A DNA stretch of 64,000 bases from Euclidia mi (taxonomy: Eukaryota; Arthropoda; Insecta; Lepidoptera; Erebidae), in assembly GCA_944739405.2 (NCBI GenBank), contig OX123197.2, positions 54,722,047 to 54,786,046 on the forward strand. The letters are read 5' to 3'. The notes beneath the pieces were generated by a model. It made no database searches and was not told where the DNA came from. It saw nothing but the letters and a program-made list of their open reading frames with translations. The translations under genes were made by a program, and so were the position numbers. Of this stretch, positions 31,692 through 42,443 are shown one piece after another (position 1 is the first letter of the stretch; every line of letters begins with the position of its first letter).

Positions 31692-32532
31692 GCATCAAAT
31701 GTAAAGCTATGGAAGAGGTATGTCGACAATGTATTCTGTATCATGAAGGGTGACTAGCAAGATGTAGAACAGTTCGCAAATAGCTTAAACTCCATACACC
31801 CTAAAATTAGGTTTACATTTGAAATGGAGACAGACGGGTCGTTACCCTTTCTCGACGTTAACGTGACAGACAGTGAGGGAAAACGGTACCTTGGGACACA
31901 CCGTTTATAGAAAACTGACACACACAGATAGGTATCTCAACGCTTGCTCGCATCCTCACCCGCGACACTTGGAATCCATAGTAACTTCACTAGTAAACAG
32001 AGCGTATGACCTCTGTAACCCTGAACATTTGAACAGTGGGCTGTCACATGTCCAGGAGGTACTTAGGTGCAACGGATTCAACAAGACGATACAACGTCTG
32101 AAGAGGAAAGACCGTAAACCAGAAGTAAGCAGAGTACCGGCTTACATGCCTTACATAAAGGGAGTGACGGACAAAGTTGGAACAGTACTACAGAAATACT
32201 CCATAAAGACTGTATATAGTCCGCTCTCCAAGGTAGTATATAATCTGCGCACCCCGAAGGTTGTCATTCCTCTACAAACACCTGGCGTCTACAAGGTCGA
32301 CTGCAGTTGTGGTAGTTCCTATATCGGACAGACCAAACGAACCATCGCTGAAAAGGTCAAGAAACATATCGCAGCTATAAAAAACCGACAAATTAACAAG
32401 TCTGCCATAGCTGAGCATTTGTTGGAGTCTGGAACAAACCACTGGATCGAATTACATCAACCAAATGTCGCATCTACCGATCGTCACTATTACTCCACGA
32501 TAGTACGTGAAGCGGTTGAAATAAAAAATTAA
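31692..32532 (+). pseudogene. Penelope RT motif C and GIY-YIG endonuclease
   Basis: Directly after the candidate splice site comes KLWKRYVDNVFCIMK, the RT motif C with YVDD changed to YVDN. A TAG follows about 20 codons later. A frameshift near 31880 moves the frame to the one with VYRKLTHTDRYLNA. The C-terminal GIY-YIG domain reads GVYKVDCSCGSSYIGQTKR (GVY...YIG, with an Arg close by) and ends HLLESGTNHWIELHQP...REAVEIK, with the conserved Glu and Asn region. The changed catalytic Asp, the stop and the shift show that this copy is inactive. Confidence 0.85.
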
Positions 32533-32906
32533 TAAAAATTTCATCTGGGAAGTCTGTATAGACTGTCTACAACTTGAAATCCAGTAATCAACAAATGTAA
32601 ACCCCGCCGCAGTAACACAGCTCATCAGTGTGTAGACGTCATAAGTGTTGTGTGTCGACGTACCGACAGTTCGGATAAAAATAAAAATAAAAAACAAGTG
32701 AGGGTAGCTGCCGAAACCCGCGCTTCACAAGGACGACGCTGAGATGACATCAGTCCTGCCGCAACCAAGGCTGTTGTAAGACGGCCGAAACGTCGATAAA
32801 ACATAGGTATTTATACCTAAAATGAATTAAATATCGCGAATAAGACCCGTTTAAATAAAATTGTATGATGTATACAAATCGCGAATGTTTAAAATCGATT
32901 GCCACA

Positions 32907-32939
32907 GGCTGTGCCAGAGGGGTACCCTCTGGCACAGCC
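32907..32939. repeat. Perfect 15-bp hairpin
   Basis: GGCTGTGCCAGAGGG (32907-32921) pairs exactly with CCCTCTGGCACAGCC (32925-32939) around a 3-nt loop. It sits between the Penelope element and the 5S-like SINE. Confidence 0.9.
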
Positions 32940-32949
32940 AAAAAAGTAA

Positions 32950-33240
32950 GTTATTTGCTTAGAAATAATAATTGTTTGTTTTGTTTTTCGTGTGAGCGTG
33001 TGGCCAACTCTGGTGTCGGAGTTTTCAGACCGCCCGAAGGCCTCCGACATGGCCTAACGATCCTTATCCTTGGACAAGAACCGGGACCGACAGCTTTACG
33101 TGCCCTCCGAAGCACGGTAGCGCTCAGATGTAAATGCCACACACGGTCACCCATCCAAGTGGTAACCTGTGCAAGCGTTGCTTAACTTTGCCGATCTGTT
33201 ACGAACGACAAGCCAAGTCTCGCTACGAGCGCTACAGAAA
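32950..33240 (-). mobile_element. 5S rRNA-derived SINE
   Basis: Read on the minus strand, the head has AGTTAAGCAACGCTTGCAC, then GGTTACCACTTGGATGGG and TGACC. This matches the internal promoter part of 5S rRNA (AGCTTAGCAAC..., GGTTAGTACTTGGATGGGAG) with a few changes. A body follows with GTGCTTCGGAGGGCACG, CTGTCGGTCCCGGTT and CATGTCGGAGGCCTTCGGG. It looks like a SINE3-type element common in insects. It is not a functional 5S gene, since the 5' and 3' parts differ. Confidence 0.7.
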
Positions 33241-33940
33241 TAATAATAATAATATTCTACCACATGCACACAAAACCATCTTGAAATTGAATAAAGTTTA
33301 TTATTATTATGAGCGAAATTTTGTTTTCTCAGCATTATAAGAGCTGGTAGTCTAATTATTATTATTATGTGTTTCTCTATCACGCTTATTTTTCTAACAT
33401 ATGGTGTTAAAAAAGTACACGGCCCTTTGACAGGCGCACACGGAGACACAGGTCCAACGTGCAGAGGCCCTTTGAGAGTTTTAATCTAGGATGTGATGGG
33501 ACACCTACTGAGGAGCCTCCATAACAGCACTATGAAGTGCAGCCACGGATTAGCCGCAGAAGGTGTAGGACTATTGCTACTTGTATGGATACTAATATTT
33601 CTGGGCTATTGGGGTGGTTGTTTGATTTTTCTTTTTGGTGATGATGAATGGGTGCTTGATGAATCAATATACGTGAACACTATGGATAAAGGTCGGCGTC
33701 TGCCCTAAGTACTCTTATTGTACGTCGAAAAGAGGCAGACGGTGACTCGCCAACTCACTGGATGAGCCCTCTCTGTATAGCCGCCAAGGCAAACAAACTC
33801 TACCATAAAGGCAACAAGAGGGCAACACCGTTGTGAGTTATTAGTCCCATACTGAGCAGAGCTTGTACTATGGGTACTAGTTAATCATAATGGATAAACT
33901 TACATATTATATACTTTTTCTGTAAATACAAATATGTTTT
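33241..33940. other. Non-coding or unassigned
   Basis: An (AAT)n stretch lies at 33240-33253. A short frame at 33493-33708 (plus) has a hydrophobic run but no recognisable family. It could be part of a repeat; I cannot assign it. Confidence 0.35.
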
Positions 33941-33949
33941 CTACATAGA

Positions 33950-34376
33950 AACATGTATAATTATATGTAACATAAATGTCATCGACAAGGGCGTAATTAG
34001 TGGGAAACTCGAAAATTTCTGATAATGTTTGAAAGCCAGTGTAGCCAGAAACTTTAAAGTTTTTTCCAATTTTGTACGAGCAGCTATAGTTTGACGCATA
34101 AGTATTTGTATCTTTTCTTTGTATAGATGATCCAACTTTTTGAAGTAAATATGAAAATTGGGCTTTCGTAACCCGAAACATATTTTTAAATGTCTCTTGA
34201 TCTTCCAATTGTAGTTCAAGGCCCAACGTGTTAGATGCTCCAAAATTGTTTCTTCTCGCTATCCATTTTTTAACCCAAAATCTTCTTTTCCGTTTCCGTT
34301 TAATTAACCCTTGTCTTAGAAGAGCAGATATAATTAAAATACCCTCGCGCACTGCACTCATGGTAGCAACTGGCAC
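33950..34376 (-). pseudogene. Harbinger-type transposase N-terminal fragment
   Basis: The frame from 34376 reads RRFWVKKWIARRNNFGASNT, LELQLEDQETFKNMFRVTKA and FSYLLQKVGSSIQRKDTN. This is the N-terminal pattern of Harbinger/HARBI1-like nucleases. After DTN a one-base shift moves to another frame (RQTIAARTKLEKTLKFLATL), which continues the same domain. The DDE catalytic part is missing because the match ends near 34000. It is a dead fragment. No TIR or target duplication was seen. Confidence 0.75.
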
Positions 34377-34685
34377 AAAATCTCGAATACGATTATTGCT
34401 TTGGAATTCTGTTTACACGGACACAATCAATATTCCTTGCGAGGTAATTGTCGCCAACGTGAAGGAGCGAGAAGTGTATATGTTTAGACGAAGAAACTTT
34501 TTTATATTCTTTCGATAATCGCATCTTCGATTCGAGAAACTCTCTCCGTCTAAATGGGCCTTTAGTGTCTGTTATACAAAGTTATCAATAAAACGCAAGT
34601 ATTAAATAAGACTAAAGTGACCGCGATGGCGGGAGTAGACTTAACAACTAACTTGTGAAACATGGCTTGTATTTTGTATAGTTGT
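34377..34685. other. Non-coding stretch
   Basis: No gene or repeat is recognised. Confidence 0.4.
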
Positions 34686-36048
34686 TTAACACTAGAAGCG
34701 CGGAACATCTTGACACCCCTAGAAGCGCGGATGGGTAAATTTTGGCCATTTTATTTTCGGTACAGTAATGTAATGTATACAAATAAAACTTTTAATTAAG
34801 AATCAAATGATTTTATTACGTATTACACATATTTTTGATGTATTTTGGCTTAAATAAAATAGGAATCACATTCACAAATGGTAGGTAAAGTGATGAGTGA
34901 CATTAAAGTTCGGACTCGCAAAATGAGCAATTGGAACACTCATTCTATGTGCACTTCCTGCAAACTGTTATTTTACAAGCTTGGCATTTGACACGAGACT
35001 TGTTACCGTCACATAGAGACTTACCTGCCAACGAGTATGTTTCTCTTGACGTCCAGGTTTTTCATTTTCATTTGGTATATTGATATGATTACTAGACCTT
35101 TTCATGCAATTTGCACGTGGCTCAGCTAGTTCTTCTCCTAACTATAAGATAAAATCCCGACTGCTGATTCTATTCCAATTTAGGCCAACACAATACAATA
35201 TCTCAAATTATTAAAGTGTGAAGTGGCGCAAGCCTAAATGGGCTAAACGGGGGGCTTTGACAGCTTACCTACGAGCCATTTCATCCACTACATCTACCCC
35301 ATACTTTGAACTATTGTAAAATGATAGTTCATCAGGTTTTTCCTTGTACCTATGTACCAGTTTCTATTTGAATACCTGGGTGCATAGTGCTAAAGAGAAC
35401 ATTTTTTTGTGCTTTCCTTGATATACTGTCAAAGTGATATTGTCTTTTAGTACCACTGTACTATACAAACTACTGTACTTTATTTTGCTTGGTTTTCGCA
35501 AGCAGGTATTGCCTACGAGCTTTATTTATTGTACCAACAATACTTGTTCCGTTAAATTTAAGATTTTTAGCAAGGATAGACGTGAAACAGTTACTTATGT
35601 ACAAGTGATATGTTTTCCTTTTTTTGGGCCATATCTGAATGGCCACACCCTGCAAAATTATTTTTAGGGTGCAATGGCAGCCCTCCATTCCTACACCCAC
35701 GCTTCGCTTCGCCGCGTATATATTATAGCGCATAAGTACCTACATTGACCAATCAAAGACATTTTTTTATTAACTTAGAAGAAATATAAAGCCAAACTCT
35801 GATATGCATATATATATATGCACCATGACTGGGTCAAAATTGGCACAGTCACGCTTTGAGGTGAAACTGATATAAAAAAATATTTGTTTTGCATTTACGT
35901 GCTTGAGGTCTCGCATAAACAATAATTATACATCATATTTCATGAAAAGTCATAAAAAGTTACGATTATACGCACAATAAAATATTAGTTAGAGCAGAAA
36001 GAAAATCGAAATGGGTCAAATTTGGAACGCCCGCACTTCTAGTGTTAA
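34686..36048 (-). mobile_element. Decayed piggyBac element
   Basis: TTAA at 34686-34689 and 36045-36048 flanks a 1355-bp unit whose tips are CACTAGAAGCGCGG and (inverted) CACTAGAAGTGCGG. A second CTAGAAGCGCGGA lies about 40 bp inside the left tip (near 34730). The inside holds minus-strand transposase remains. It is shorter than an autonomous copy, so the 5' part of the gene has been lost. Confidence 0.85.
34900..35680 (-). pseudogene. piggyBac transposase remains, C-terminal half
   Basis: From about 35650 down, the remains read YISNCFTSILAKNL, GTSIVGTINKARR, then in another frame PDELSFYNSSKYGVDVVDEM (the piggyBac GVD..D region, including a likely catalytic Asp). They end in a Cys-rich finger near 34910-35010 (SLCDGNKSRVKCQACK, VCRKCT, NECSNCSFC). 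Several stops and shifts interrupt it. The order matches the second half of a piggyBac transposase and the terminal Zn-binding domain that contacts the ends. Confidence 0.75.
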
Positions 36049-36111
36049 AATGAAATAATTATGCTGGTGTTATGACAACAGTCAATATTTATTGAAAAAT
36101 ATTAGGAATTT

Positions 36112-36340
36112 GTGAGGCAGTGAAAGTCTAGTGGTGTGACAAAAAGAGCGGTTCGTAGAGGGTTTCGGGTTCAAACCTTTGACTAATGTTCAAACACTTA
36201 ACCAAGTAATGTGTTTTTAAATATCTCTTGCTCCGTACCTCCGAGACAATGTTAAGCCATCGGTCTCGGCTGTCGTAAAACTTTTTGTCAATCATTATGG
36301 TAAGTCTACCCTTGACTATACCTGCTGACACTGCTATCAG
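36112..36340 (+). mobile_element. tRNA-like SINE
   Basis: GAAAGTCTAGTGGTGTGAC (A-box-like), then CGGGTTCAAACC (B-box-like) about 35 nt later, then GTTAAGCCATCGGTCTCGGC, a body I associate with lepidopteran SINEs. The copy is diverged and its ends are not exact. Confidence 0.6.
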
Positions 36341-37224
36341 CCATGGAGCTTAGAAAGCTTACATCAAGCTCTACGGCAATAGTCATGAAAAGCGCTACCG
36401 GGATACCGGCATTGCGCTAGGACGATATTATACTATGAATGCGTAATATAATATTGCCAATCAGAGAATATCCTAAAACAAACCCAATGACACCTTTCCA
36501 CAAACAACAATCGAACTCGCAATCGACTAAAAGCATCATAATCGCAATTATAATGCGACGAACAAGGCACTCCCATAATTGTCAAGCACAACGGTCCCAC
36601 TTAATTCGAACCCACATTTCAACCCACATAGAACAACGAGCACTTAACCCGGATGATAAAATGTACTTAATCATGTGTGGGGTTTTAATTTGTGACGACA
36701 AACGGCGAGTACGTGCGTCGCCGCGACTGCAAAATGTAAAATGTTTGGGCGAGAATTGTGTTGGAATTGTTTTTAAGTAATTGCTGTTGTAAAAGGTATG
36801 GGTATAGGTTGTTATTTTGTTAAAGTGGGTCTTTACTAGTGGTGTTACTTAATTGTGTTCCGTGACTATTATTGGGATATAGTAGGGTTAGGCATACCGT
36901 TATTACATGAAGTGGGAAAGAAATGGATATCTTTTTAAAAGTAAATTGGTAACATGTTTTGTGTTACGGGTATTTTATAACATTTTTACAGGTTGCTGAC
37001 ATAGATTCGAGGCAGCAAAAGCGTGGCAGTGTGTCACAAAAAGACAAATTACCTGTCGTGGGCATGCAAAGACCGCTGGATATAGCTATCATTACGATTT
37101 AAGGAGATCACGGAGATGGCAATCGCACTGTGAAAAATGCCGCAGCATTTTAAAGTCTTTGATTGCTTGGATCCCGCAAAGATGATCATCATAAGGATTG
37201 ATATGTTTAAAGGCGTGGAAGGGT
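36341..37224. other. Non-coding stretch
   Basis: A short frame at 36439-36780 (plus) shows no family. No other structure is seen before the RTE LINE. Confidence 0.4.
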
Positions 37225-39838
37225 AAATATCGGGAGTGTGTCGAGCAGGGTAGCGTACCTTATACTCAGAATATCCAAGCGGTATTCGCTGAAGGTCATA
37301 CAGGTATACGCTCCGACCTCGTCGCACCCCGATGAGGAGGTGGAAGCCATGTACGAGGACATATCTCGGGCTATACATGGCTACAAAACCCATTACACCG
37401 TGGTCATGGGAGATTTTAACGCGAAACTGGGCAAACGCGACGGTGATGAGCTGAGAGTGGGGCCATTTGGTTATGGGCATCGGAATTCCCGGGGTCACTT
37501 TCTGGCTAGCTTTATGGAGAAGGAAGGACTCTATATGATGAATTCCTTCTTCAAGAAGCGAAAATGCCGCAAGTGGACCTGGGTAAGTCCAGACGGTGCA
37601 ACCGAAAATGAGATCGACTTTATCATGTCGACGAAGAGGCAGATATTCAATGATGTCTCCGTGATCAATTCACTTAAAGTGGGGAGCGATCACCGAATGG
37701 TAAGAGGCACATTGAATATCTGTACAAGCCTCGAACGGTCGAGGTTGATAAAGTCCACGCTCCGACCGGCACCGGTTCATATCCAAAACCCCGAGAGCTT
37801 TCAGCTCGAACTCAAGAACCGTTTCGAATGCCTGGGTGAATGCGTAGATGTGGACGTGTACAGTAACGGGTTCGTGGATGCTGTCCATACAACAGGGGCT
37901 AAATTTTTTAAGCCCCAGAAAAGCCAGAGAACCAAAAAGATCTCGAATCCGACCCTCGAGCTGTTAGAGGAAAGGCGCAAGATGGTTCTGCTATCCTCCG
38001 ACGACATGCCGAAATATCGGCACCTCAACAGACAGATCTCTAAGTCTCTGACTCGCGATCTCCGCCAATACAACACAAAATGTGTTCGTGAGGCGATCGA
38101 GCGGAATAAGGGATCCGAAGTGTTCCAAAGGGATCTGTCTGTTGGGCAGAGTCAGCTGACAAAGCTGAAGACGGAGGATGGCAGAATCGTATCGTCCAAG
38201 CCTGAGCTCTTGGAGGAAATCGAAAGGTTCTATGGACAGCTATACACGACAACGCAACAACCCGCAAGCACTCCAGCGTCAGACCCTAGAGCTGGATTGA
38301 CCCGACACTATACCGAAGATATCCCGGACGTCAGCATGCACGAGATTAGTGTGGCTCTCAAACAGCTTAAAAACAACAAGGCGCCGGGTGATGACGGAAT
38401 TACGAGTGAGCTTCTGAAGGCCGGCGGTGCACCCGCTAGAGAAGCCCTCCGGAAGCTATTTAATTCCGTCATTCTCGAGGGTAAAACGCCACAGGCGTGG
38501 CACAGAGGTGTGGTGGTGCTTTTCTTTAAGAATGGGGATAAAACCATCTTACGGAACTACAGACCCATCACACTTCTGAGCCACGTCTACAAGCTGTTTT
38601 CGAGGGTCATCACGAATCGTCTCGAGAGCAAGCTAGACGACTTCCAGCCTCCCGACCGGTTTCCGTAAAGGCTATAGTACCATAGACCACATACATACGC
38701 TGCGGCAGGTTATACAGAAGTCCGAGGAGTTTAACCAGCCCCTATGCTTGGCGTTTGTGGACTATGAGAAAGCCTTCGATTCGATCGAAACCTGGGCGGT
38801 GCTACAGTCTCTCCAACGGTGCCGGATTGACTACCGATATATCGAAGTGCTGAAGTGTTTGTATGAAAATGCCACTATGTCAGTCCGCCTCCAGGACCAG
38901 AGTTCGAAACCTATTCAACTCCAGCGAGGGGTGAGACAGGGGGATGTCATATCCCCGAAACTGTTTACCACTGCGCTGGAGGATGTTTTCAAGCTTCTGG
39001 ACTGGAATGGACTCGGCATCAACATCAACGGCGAGTACATCACTCACCTTCGATTCGCAGACGATATCGTAGTCATGGCTGAGACCATGGAAGACCTAGG
39101 CACAATGCTCGATGGCCTCTGTAGAGTCTCCCAACAAGTAGGTCTTAAGATGAACATGGACAAGACGAAAATCATGTCGAACGTCCATGTTGTACCTGCT
39201 CCTATTCAGGTTGGGAACTCTACGCTCGAAGTTGTCGACAAGTATATCTACCTGGGACAAGTAGTCCAATTAGGTAGGTCCAACTTCGAGAAGGAGGTCA
39301 ATCGTCGAATCCAACTCGGTTGGGCAGCGTTCGGGAAGCTACGACATATCTTCTCGTCCGATATCCCGCAGTGTCTCAAGACGAAAGTCTTTGACCAGTG
39401 TGTGTTGCCAGTGATGACTTACGGATCAGAGACGTGGTCGCTCACTATGGGCCTTATCAGAAGGCTCAAGGTCACTCAGAGGGCGATGGAGAGAGCTATG
39501 CTTGGAGTTTCCCTGCGAGATCGAATCAGAAATGAGGAGATCCGCAGTAGAACCAAAGTCGCCGACATAGCTCTCCGGATAGCCAAGCTGAAGTGGCAGT
39601 GGGCAGGGCACATAGCTCGAAGAACCGATGGCCGTTGGGGCAGAAAGGTTCTGGAGTGGCGGCCACGTACCGGACGACGCAGCAGAGGTAGGCCCCTCGC
39701 AAGGTGGACCGACGATCTTGTCAAGATCGCGGGAGGAGGTTGGATGCGGGCGGCTCAAGACCGGTCTGTGTGGAGAACCTTGGGGAGGCCTATGTCCAGC
39801 AGTGGACGTCGTTTGGCTGATATGATGATGATGATGAT
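37225..39838 (+). mobile_element. 5'-truncated RTE LINE with (ATG)n tail
   Basis: The match starts inside the endonuclease and ends with CCTATGTCCAGCAGTGGACG and ATGATGATGATG (39789-39838). The EN has VYAPTSSHPDEE, GDFNAKLG (near 37410) and GSDHRMV (near 37683). The RT has NYRPITLLSHVYKLFSRV, FVDYEKAFDSIE, GVRQGDVISPKLFT and RFADDIVVMAE (near 39055). One frameshift near 38660 splits the ORF (37238-38668 and 38690 onward). The tail is joined directly to an R4-type element. Confidence 0.9.
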
Positions 39839-40925
39839 AGGAATGCAATTTGGTCTGAATAAATGCAACATAATACATCTGACTGCTGGGAAAATCAATG
39901 AATATCGATGGGAGGATCATCTTTTACTTAGTGGGCTAAAGTTCGAACATTTAAAGAAAGACGAAACATACAAATATTTGGGCATAAATGAAGCAGGACA
40001 GATTAACCATAAAGAAATACGAGACCAAGTATCAAAAGAATATTACAGGAGGATAAAATGTATCACCAATACACACCTTAATGCTAGAAATATTATTAAA
40101 GCTATTAATAGTTATGCTGTACCCGTACTGCTCTATTCATTTGGAATTATCGATTACAAAACTAGTGATTTAAATAAAATAGATTTAAAAACCCGCAAAA
40201 TTTTAGCTATGAATAAAGCACAAAAACAAAAAGCTGATGTAGAAAGACTGTATCTTCCCATAGCAGAAGGTGGGAGAGGCCTTATGAATGTAGAAATGCT
40301 GTATAAAACACAAATAATAAAATATAGACAATACTTAAGCAGAGAACAAGATCACATAATTAAAGCAATAGTGAAACATGATAAACACAAGGACAAATAT
40401 TCTATATATAAAGAAGGAAGGTTAAACGCAGAGAAGATAGGATTAGTACAAGATCAAATTTACACGGATGGAGAAATAAGAAAAGCAGCAACTAAAGTAG
40501 GCGTTAATAAATGGAAAGCTAAGCCTTTACATGGTCAGTTTTATAGATCAGTCGTTGAAAAAGATAATATAGATAGAGAGTACTCATTCCGCTGGCTTAA
40601 GAAACAACCAGTGTCTCCTGCATTAGAATCTACAGTGTTTGCCATTCAAGATCAAGCAGTCATTACCCGACAAATAGAGAGAGACATATTGAAAAAACCG
40701 ATCGATGGTAAGTGCCGGTTATGTCTGACGAAAGACGAGACCACGCAACACATTGTCTCGGGGTGTGACAAGCTGGCGGGCACATACTATACGATGAGAC
40801 ACAATAGTGTTGTCAAATACGTATGGTGGGCACTAGCAAGAAAACACAAACTTGAAGTTGCAGATTTATGGTGGAAAGAAGATTTGAAACAGCCTCAGAT
40901 AAAAGAAAATAACACAACAAAATAA
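38748..40925 (+). pseudogene. Chance in-frame fusion of RTE RT and R4-type C-terminal half
   Basis: The first 360 or so codons are RTE reverse transcriptase from FVDYEKAFDS to the last codons before the (ATG)n tail, which reads as a run of Met. From GMQFGLNKCN (39841) onward the frame is R4-type RT thumb, then the zinc knuckle CRLCLTKDETTQHIVSGC, and it stops at 40923-40925 just before the endonuclease core. No known LINE has this order. The junction is a simple join of two elements that happens to be in frame, so I call it a fusion of fragments, not a gene. If transcribed it would encode a chimeric RT protein. Confidence 0.75.
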
Positions 40926-41362
40926 ATGTGGGAAATACCAGTACATACTGATGTCACGATTACACACAATAGACCGGATATAATATATATAAACAAAATA
41001 GAAAACAAAACATACTTAATAGATGTAACTATACCATCGGATTATAACATAGGACCTAAAGAAACAGAAAAACTTAGCAAATACCATCCTTTACGAATAG
41101 AAATAGCCCGGCTTTGGAACACACACACAGAAACAATACCAATCGTAATAGGAGCAACAGGAATGGTAGCTAAGAGTATACATAGGTACATAAATACATT
41201 AGATGCAAACATAAACATACACATTATGCAAAAACAGGCAGCAATACACACATCTACAATATTGACTAAACATAGGGGATTCCGAACTTCCTTTTCCCTG
41301 AAGGTCTCAGGGCGGGAAATAGGATAAAACCGAGTTAAACTCGTGATGAAAATCTTTTCAAA
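39841..41362 (+). mobile_element. R4/Dong-type LINE, copy B1 (5'-truncated)
   Basis: This copy holds RT thumb, zinc knuckle and endonuclease, followed by a short 3' region with two small hairpins. It ends in TTTTCAAA at a (TATAA)n array. A TAA (40923-40925) splits zinc knuckle and endonuclease (WEIPVHTD..RPDIIY...LIDVTIPSD). Copy B2 (51304-52975) has the same TAA and is nearly identical. B1 lacks about 34 bp near 41271 that B2 has, which shifts its last codons. Its left end abuts the RTE tail, not TATAA repeats. Confidence 0.88.
40926..41327 (+). pseudogene. R4-type endonuclease domain, copy B1
   Basis: The segment begins with an ATG directly after the TAA and reads RPDIIYINKIENKTYLIDVT, matching the PD...D core of restriction-like endonucleases in R2/R4 LINEs. 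IPIVIGATGMVAKS follows. The natural stop region is lost by the 34-bp deletion, so the frame ends a few codons late. Confidence 0.75.
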
Positions 41363-41814
41363 TATATAATATAATATAAATAATATAATATAATATAATA
41401 TAATATAATATAATATAATATAATATAATATAATATAATATAATATAATATAATATAATATAATATAATATAATATAATATAATATAATATAATATAATA
41501 TAATATAATATAATATAATATAATATAATATAATATAATATAATATAATATAATATAATATAATATAATATAATATAATATAATATAATATAATATAATA
41601 TAATATAATATAATATAATATAATATAATATAATATAATATAATATAATATAATATAATATAATATAATATAATATAATATAATATAATATAATATAATA
41701 TAATATAATATAATATAATATAATATAATATAATATAATATAATATAATATAATATAATATAATATAATATAATATAATATAATATAATATAATATAATA
41801 TAATATAATATAAT
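41363..41814 (+). repeat. (TATAA)n array 1, about 90 units
   Basis: Nearly pure TATAA pentamer array of about 450 bp between R4 copies B1 and C, with one slip near 41379 (AAATAAT). The long open frames on the minus strand here are repeats of one codon set, not genes. Confidence 0.97.
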
Positions 41815-42230
41815 TAGAAAATAAAACCTACCTTATAGATGTAACTGTACCTTCTGACTACAATATAGGAGCTAAAGAAATAGAAAAACTTAGTAAATAT
41901 CATGCACTCAAAACAGAAATTACCAGACTTTGGAAAACACCTACTGAAGTCATACCTATTGTAGTTGGAGCGACAGGCATAGTTGCTAAGAGTTTTGAGA
42001 GATACTGTAATAAATTAGACTTACATATAAACATACATATAATACAGAAACAAGCAGCCATACACTCAGTTACAATAATAAGTAAAGTCCTAGGGGATAC
42101 AGTCTTTGTAAATCGGGGGGGTAATAACATTAATGAGGGGGAATCTGAGCAACCTCTTCCCTGAGGGTCTCAGGGCGGGTGCTTAGAAAATCCGAGTTAG
42201 ACTCGAGAAGAATAAAATTTCTAAAAACAA
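41815..42230 (+). mobile_element. R4-type LINE, copy C (endonuclease and 3' end only)
   Basis: The copy starts inside the endonuclease (TYLIDVTVPSDYNIGAKEIE). It continues with IPIVVGATGIVAKS and IIQKQAAIHSVTIISKVLGD, and stops at a TGA that is part of the hairpin CCCTGA...TCAGGG (about 42160-42176). It has its own wording and is neither A nor B. TATAA arrays flank both sides. Confidence 0.9.
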
Positions 42231-42440
42231 ATAATATAATATAATATAATATAATATAATATAATATAATATAATATAATATAATATAATATAATATAAT
42301 ATAATATAATATAATATAATATAATATAATATAATATAATATAATATAATATAATATAATATAATATAATATAATATAATATAATATAATATAATATAAT
42401 ATAATATAATATAATATAATATAATATAATATAATATAAT
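42231..42440 (+). repeat. (TATAA)n array 2, about 42 units
   Basis: Pure pentamer array between copies C and A1. Confidence 0.97.
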
Positions 42441-42443
42441 ATA

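Larger units (their letters stand above)
29572..32859 (+). mobile_element. Penelope-like element with inverted ends
   Basis: The RT half (30031-30408) and the GIY-YIG half (31692-32532) are both of Penelope type. The left end (29572-about 30010) is an inverse copy of the right end (about 32420-32859), including the last GIY-YIG codons and the downstream region. Such inverted or direct terminal copies are normal for this class. The RT is 5'-truncated where the inverted part begins. A 1283-bp segment between the halves has splice-site ends. Confidence 0.88.

Noticed and set aside
33085..33220. Genuine 5S rRNA gene
   Set aside because: Only the middle part resembles 5S; the remainder is SINE body with substitutions in the internal promoter.
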